Below are positions 7,896 through 9,458 of a stretch of 9,458 nt of DNA, piece by piece. This DNA is from Betaproteobacteria bacterium (GTDB taxonomy: Bacteria; Pseudomonadota; Gammaproteobacteria; Burkholderiales; Burkholderiaceae_C). The stretch's first letter is position 1. Each line of letters opens with the position of its first letter. A model generated the notes under the pieces. It ran no database searches. It was not told the DNA's origin and saw only the letters and a list, made by a program, of their open reading frames with translations. Location: positions 1 to 9,458 of the forward strand of contig VBDL01000323.1 of assembly GCA_005884255.1 (NCBI GenBank), read 5' to 3'. Position numbers and translations under genes: made by a program.

Positions 7896-8336
7896 ATGGC
7901 AACGACCACCCTTTCCAATCGCGCGACTGCAGCTGCGAGCAATGTCCAGGACCAGCTGGCCCTGCTAGGCCGCATCCTCATCGCCTACCTGTTCGTTCCT
8001 TCCGGTCTCGGCAAGCTCATGGGCTTTGCCGGAACCGTCGACCACATCGCTGCGGCCGGTCTGCCGTTGCCGCAGCTCGGCGCGGTGATTGCGGTCGTGA
8101 TCGAGCTCGGCTTCGGCATCGCATTGCTGCTGGGCTACAAGACCCGCTGGACCGCGATCGCGATGGCCGTCTTCACCGTGGCGGCTGCCCTCTTCTTCCA
8201 CAAGTTCTGGGCCGCACCCGAAGCGCAGCACATGATGCAGAAGATCAACTTCGACAAGAACATCGCCATCGCCGGCGGGCTGCTGGCCCTGGCCGCATTC
8301 GGCCCGGGCCGCTACAGCATCGACAAGCGCGGCTGA
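7896..8336 (+). CDS. DoxX family small integral membrane protein
   Basis: A 146-residue inner-membrane protein with four hydrophobic helices at about residues 21-41, 60-80, 85-101 and 122-136. The first helix carries the family hallmark R-I-L-I-A-Y-L-F-V-P-S-G-L-G-K-L (GRILIA..F..SG..KL). The pattern AGLPLPQLGAVIAVVIELG in helix 2 and KNIAIAGGLLALAAFGPG near the end are typical of bacterial DoxX/YphA-like proteins. Length is normal and the gene is intact. Members are linked to redox or quinone-related membrane processes and to thiol stress in some bacteria, but the biochemical role is poorly defined, so no specific function is assigned. It ends 18 bases before the stop of the convergent LivM gene. 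Confidence 0.9.
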   Translation: MATTTLSNRATAAASNVQDQLALLGRILIAYLFVPSGLGKLMGFAGTVDHIAAAGLPLPQLGAVIAVVIELGFGIALLLGYKTRWTAIAMAVFTVAAALFFHKFWAAPEAQHMMQKINFDKNIAIAGGLLALAAFGPGRYSIDKRG

Positions 8337-8348
8337 GCCGCGTCGGCT
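8336..8348. terminator. Weak hairpin between the convergent DoxX and LivM genes
   Basis: AGCCG (8336-8340) and CGGCT (8344-8348) form a 5-base-pair stem with a 3-base loop in the 18-base gap between the two stop codons. It could serve both directions, but the stem is short and no T-run follows, so support is weak. Confidence 0.25.
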
Positions 8349-8354
8349 GTCACC

Positions 8355-9413
8355 TCATCGCCGGGGTCGTGCGTTCGAATTCAGGCGCCGCTGTGTCGGA
8401 AACACAGCCCACCCGTAGCGCTGCTGGACCCAGCCCCACAGCCCCTGCTTGAAGAAGATCGTGACGATGATCGCCATCAACCCCAAACCCAGCAGGTACC
8501 AGGTGCCGTAGTGACTGAAGAACTTGTTCAGCGCCCAGAAGATGAGGGCGCCGACGATCGGCCCCTCGATGCGGCCGATGCCGCCGATGACGACCATGAA
8601 GATCGCGAATGCCGTCCAGTTGACGCTGAAGGCGGCGTCCGGGCTGATGCGCAGGTTGCTCAGGAAGTACAGCGCGCCGGCCAGCGCCGCGCCGATGGCC
8701 GCAACGACGTACACGGCGAGTTTCATGCCACGCACGTCGATGCCCTGTGATTCGGCGGCGACCTCGTTGTCGCGGATCGCCAGCAGCGCCAGGCCACGCT
8801 TGCTGCGCAGGAACAGATACACCAGCGTGATCGCGGCAATGACGCAGACCAGCGCAGTCCAGTAGGTGACGCCTTCGCGTGTGGCTATGTCGATGCCGCG
8901 CAGCGCCGTCAGGCTGGTGCCCGAGCCACCGCCGCCGACGACGCTCAGGTTCGCGAACGAGAGCCTGAACACCTCGGCAATCACCCACGTGCCGATCGCG
9001 AAGTACCCGCCCTGCAAACGAAACGCGACATAGGACACCGGCAGCGCAACCACACCCGCTGCGAGGGCGCCCAGAGGCACCGCGATGAACGGGTTGACAC
9101 CGGCGAAGTTGCCGAGCGCGAGCATCGCGTAGCCGCCGAGTCCGAAGTAGGCCTGCTGGCCGATGCTGACCATGCCGCCGTAGCCCGCCAGCAGGTTCCA
9201 CATCATCGCGAAGATCAGGTAGCAGGCGATCTCGACGAACTCGCGCATCCAGCTCGATTCGCCCCACCATGGCAGGCTGGCCGCCAACGCAATGGCCGCG
9301 GCGGCGGCGACCCACGCCATCTGGCGAGCCGCACGGTTCGCCGACGAACCGATGGACACCGAAGGAGGCATCGGCGCCGAATGCTCAGGCTGCAAGGAAA
9401 GGATCGTGTTCAT
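8355..9413 (-). CDS. livM: Branched-chain amino acid ABC transporter permease LivM
   Basis: One of the two inner-membrane permease subunits of a high-affinity importer for leucine, isoleucine, valine or related compounds; it pairs with LivH, ATPases LivG/LivF and a periplasmic binding protein. The 352 residues have a short polar N-terminus, then several hydrophobic segments. Family landmarks are AGYGGMVSIGQQAYFGLGGYA (77-97), LQGGYFAIGTWVIAEVFR (133-150), the ATPase-coupling loop SKRGLALLAIRDNEVAAES (204-222) and FMVVIGGIGRIEGPIVGALI (272-291). ATG 9411-9413 is preceded by TGAGG (9420-9424) at 6 bases; Met15 is a weaker alternative. The LivH stop lies 8 bases upstream, so the two are co-transcribed and probably translationally coupled. 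LivG/LivF do not follow downstream, where the convergent DoxX gene lies, so they must be upstream or elsewhere. Substrates other than branched-chain amino acids (amides, urea-like) occur in this family. Confidence 0.95.
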   Translation of the reverse strand: MNTILSLQPEHSAPMPPSVSIGSSANRAARQMAWVAAAAAIALAASLPWWGESSWMREFVEIACYLIFAMMWNLLAGYGGMVSIGQQAYFGLGGYAMLALGNFAGVNPFIAVPLGALAAGVVALPVSYVAFRLQGGYFAIGTWVIAEVFRLSFANLSVVGGGGSGTSLTALRGIDIATREGVTYWTALVCVIAAITLVYLFLRSKRGLALLAIRDNEVAAESQGIDVRGMKLAVYVVAAIGAALAGALYFLSNLRISPDAAFSVNWTAFAIFMVVIGGIGRIEGPIVGALIFWALNKFFSHYGTWYLLGLGLMAIIVTIFFKQGLWGWVQQRYGWAVFPTQRRLNSNARPRR

Positions 9414-9421
9414 GGATGGCC

Positions 9422-9458
9422 TCAGCGTGTTCTCGGAAAGAGCCCGCGCGGCCGCACG
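9422..9458 (-). CDS. livH: C-terminal end of LivH permease (partial, cut by window edge)
   Basis: The last eleven codons read V-R-P-R-G-L-F-P-R-T-R followed by TGA (9422-9424) on the minus strand. The (L/V)RP.GLFG-like tail just before LivM is characteristic of the LivH permease of branched-chain amino acid ABC transporters. Its stop codon overlaps the LivM ribosome binding site. The identification rests on the short tail plus the LivH-LivM gene order. Confidence 0.6.
   Translation of the reverse strand, partial: VRPRGLFPRTR

Noticed and set aside
6156..8336. Plus-strand open frame of 726 codons ending with the DoxX gene
   Set aside because: Only the last 146 codons resemble a protein family and have a ribosome binding site; the rest is the shadow of the permease end and of the antisense kinase, not a fusion protein.

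Overview
The window looks like ordinary chromosome of a GC-rich betaproteobacterium, most likely a Burkholderiales member. This is inferred from the strong G/C preference at third codon positions and from the type of each protein; no rRNA or other marker gene is present to confirm it. There are no tRNAs, CRISPR arrays, insertion sequences or phage genes.

Layout, left to right. (1) 30-4740, minus strand: a very large NAD-specific glutamate dehydrogenase (about 1,570 codons). It is broken into three reading frames at about 3390 and about 2880, and a 21-base hairpin overlaps its stop codon. (2) 4741-5089: a divergent intergenic region. It holds the glutamate dehydrogenase ribosome binding site, a short stretch resembling the DNA-binding domain of a LysR regulator, a probable promoter whose -10 box lies inside the palindrome GTGTATACAC, and a leader with three small hairpins. 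(3) 5090-6546, plus strand: an NCS2/NAT purine (xanthine/uric acid type) permease, also broken by one frame change at about 5778. (4) 6570-7715, minus strand: an intact soluble PAS-sensor histidine kinase with no response regulator in view. (5) 7896-8336, plus strand: an intact small DoxX-family membrane protein. (6) 8355-9413, minus strand: an intact branched-chain amino acid ABC transporter permease (LivM). It is followed at the right edge by the last codons of the upstream LivH gene.

Several genes fit a nitrogen and amino acid scavenging theme: glutamate catabolism to 2-oxoglutarate and ammonia, purine uptake, and branched-chain amino acid uptake. They are not one operon, since strands alternate and gene pairs are convergent or divergent.

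The most notable signal is that three frame breaks in two neighbouring genes all look like short losses of about 40-50 bases (3n+1), each removing a conserved stretch of the protein. Everything outside the junctions is well conserved. This could be recent gene decay or an assembly/sequencing artefact, and the sequence alone cannot decide. I see no convincing new biological system here.
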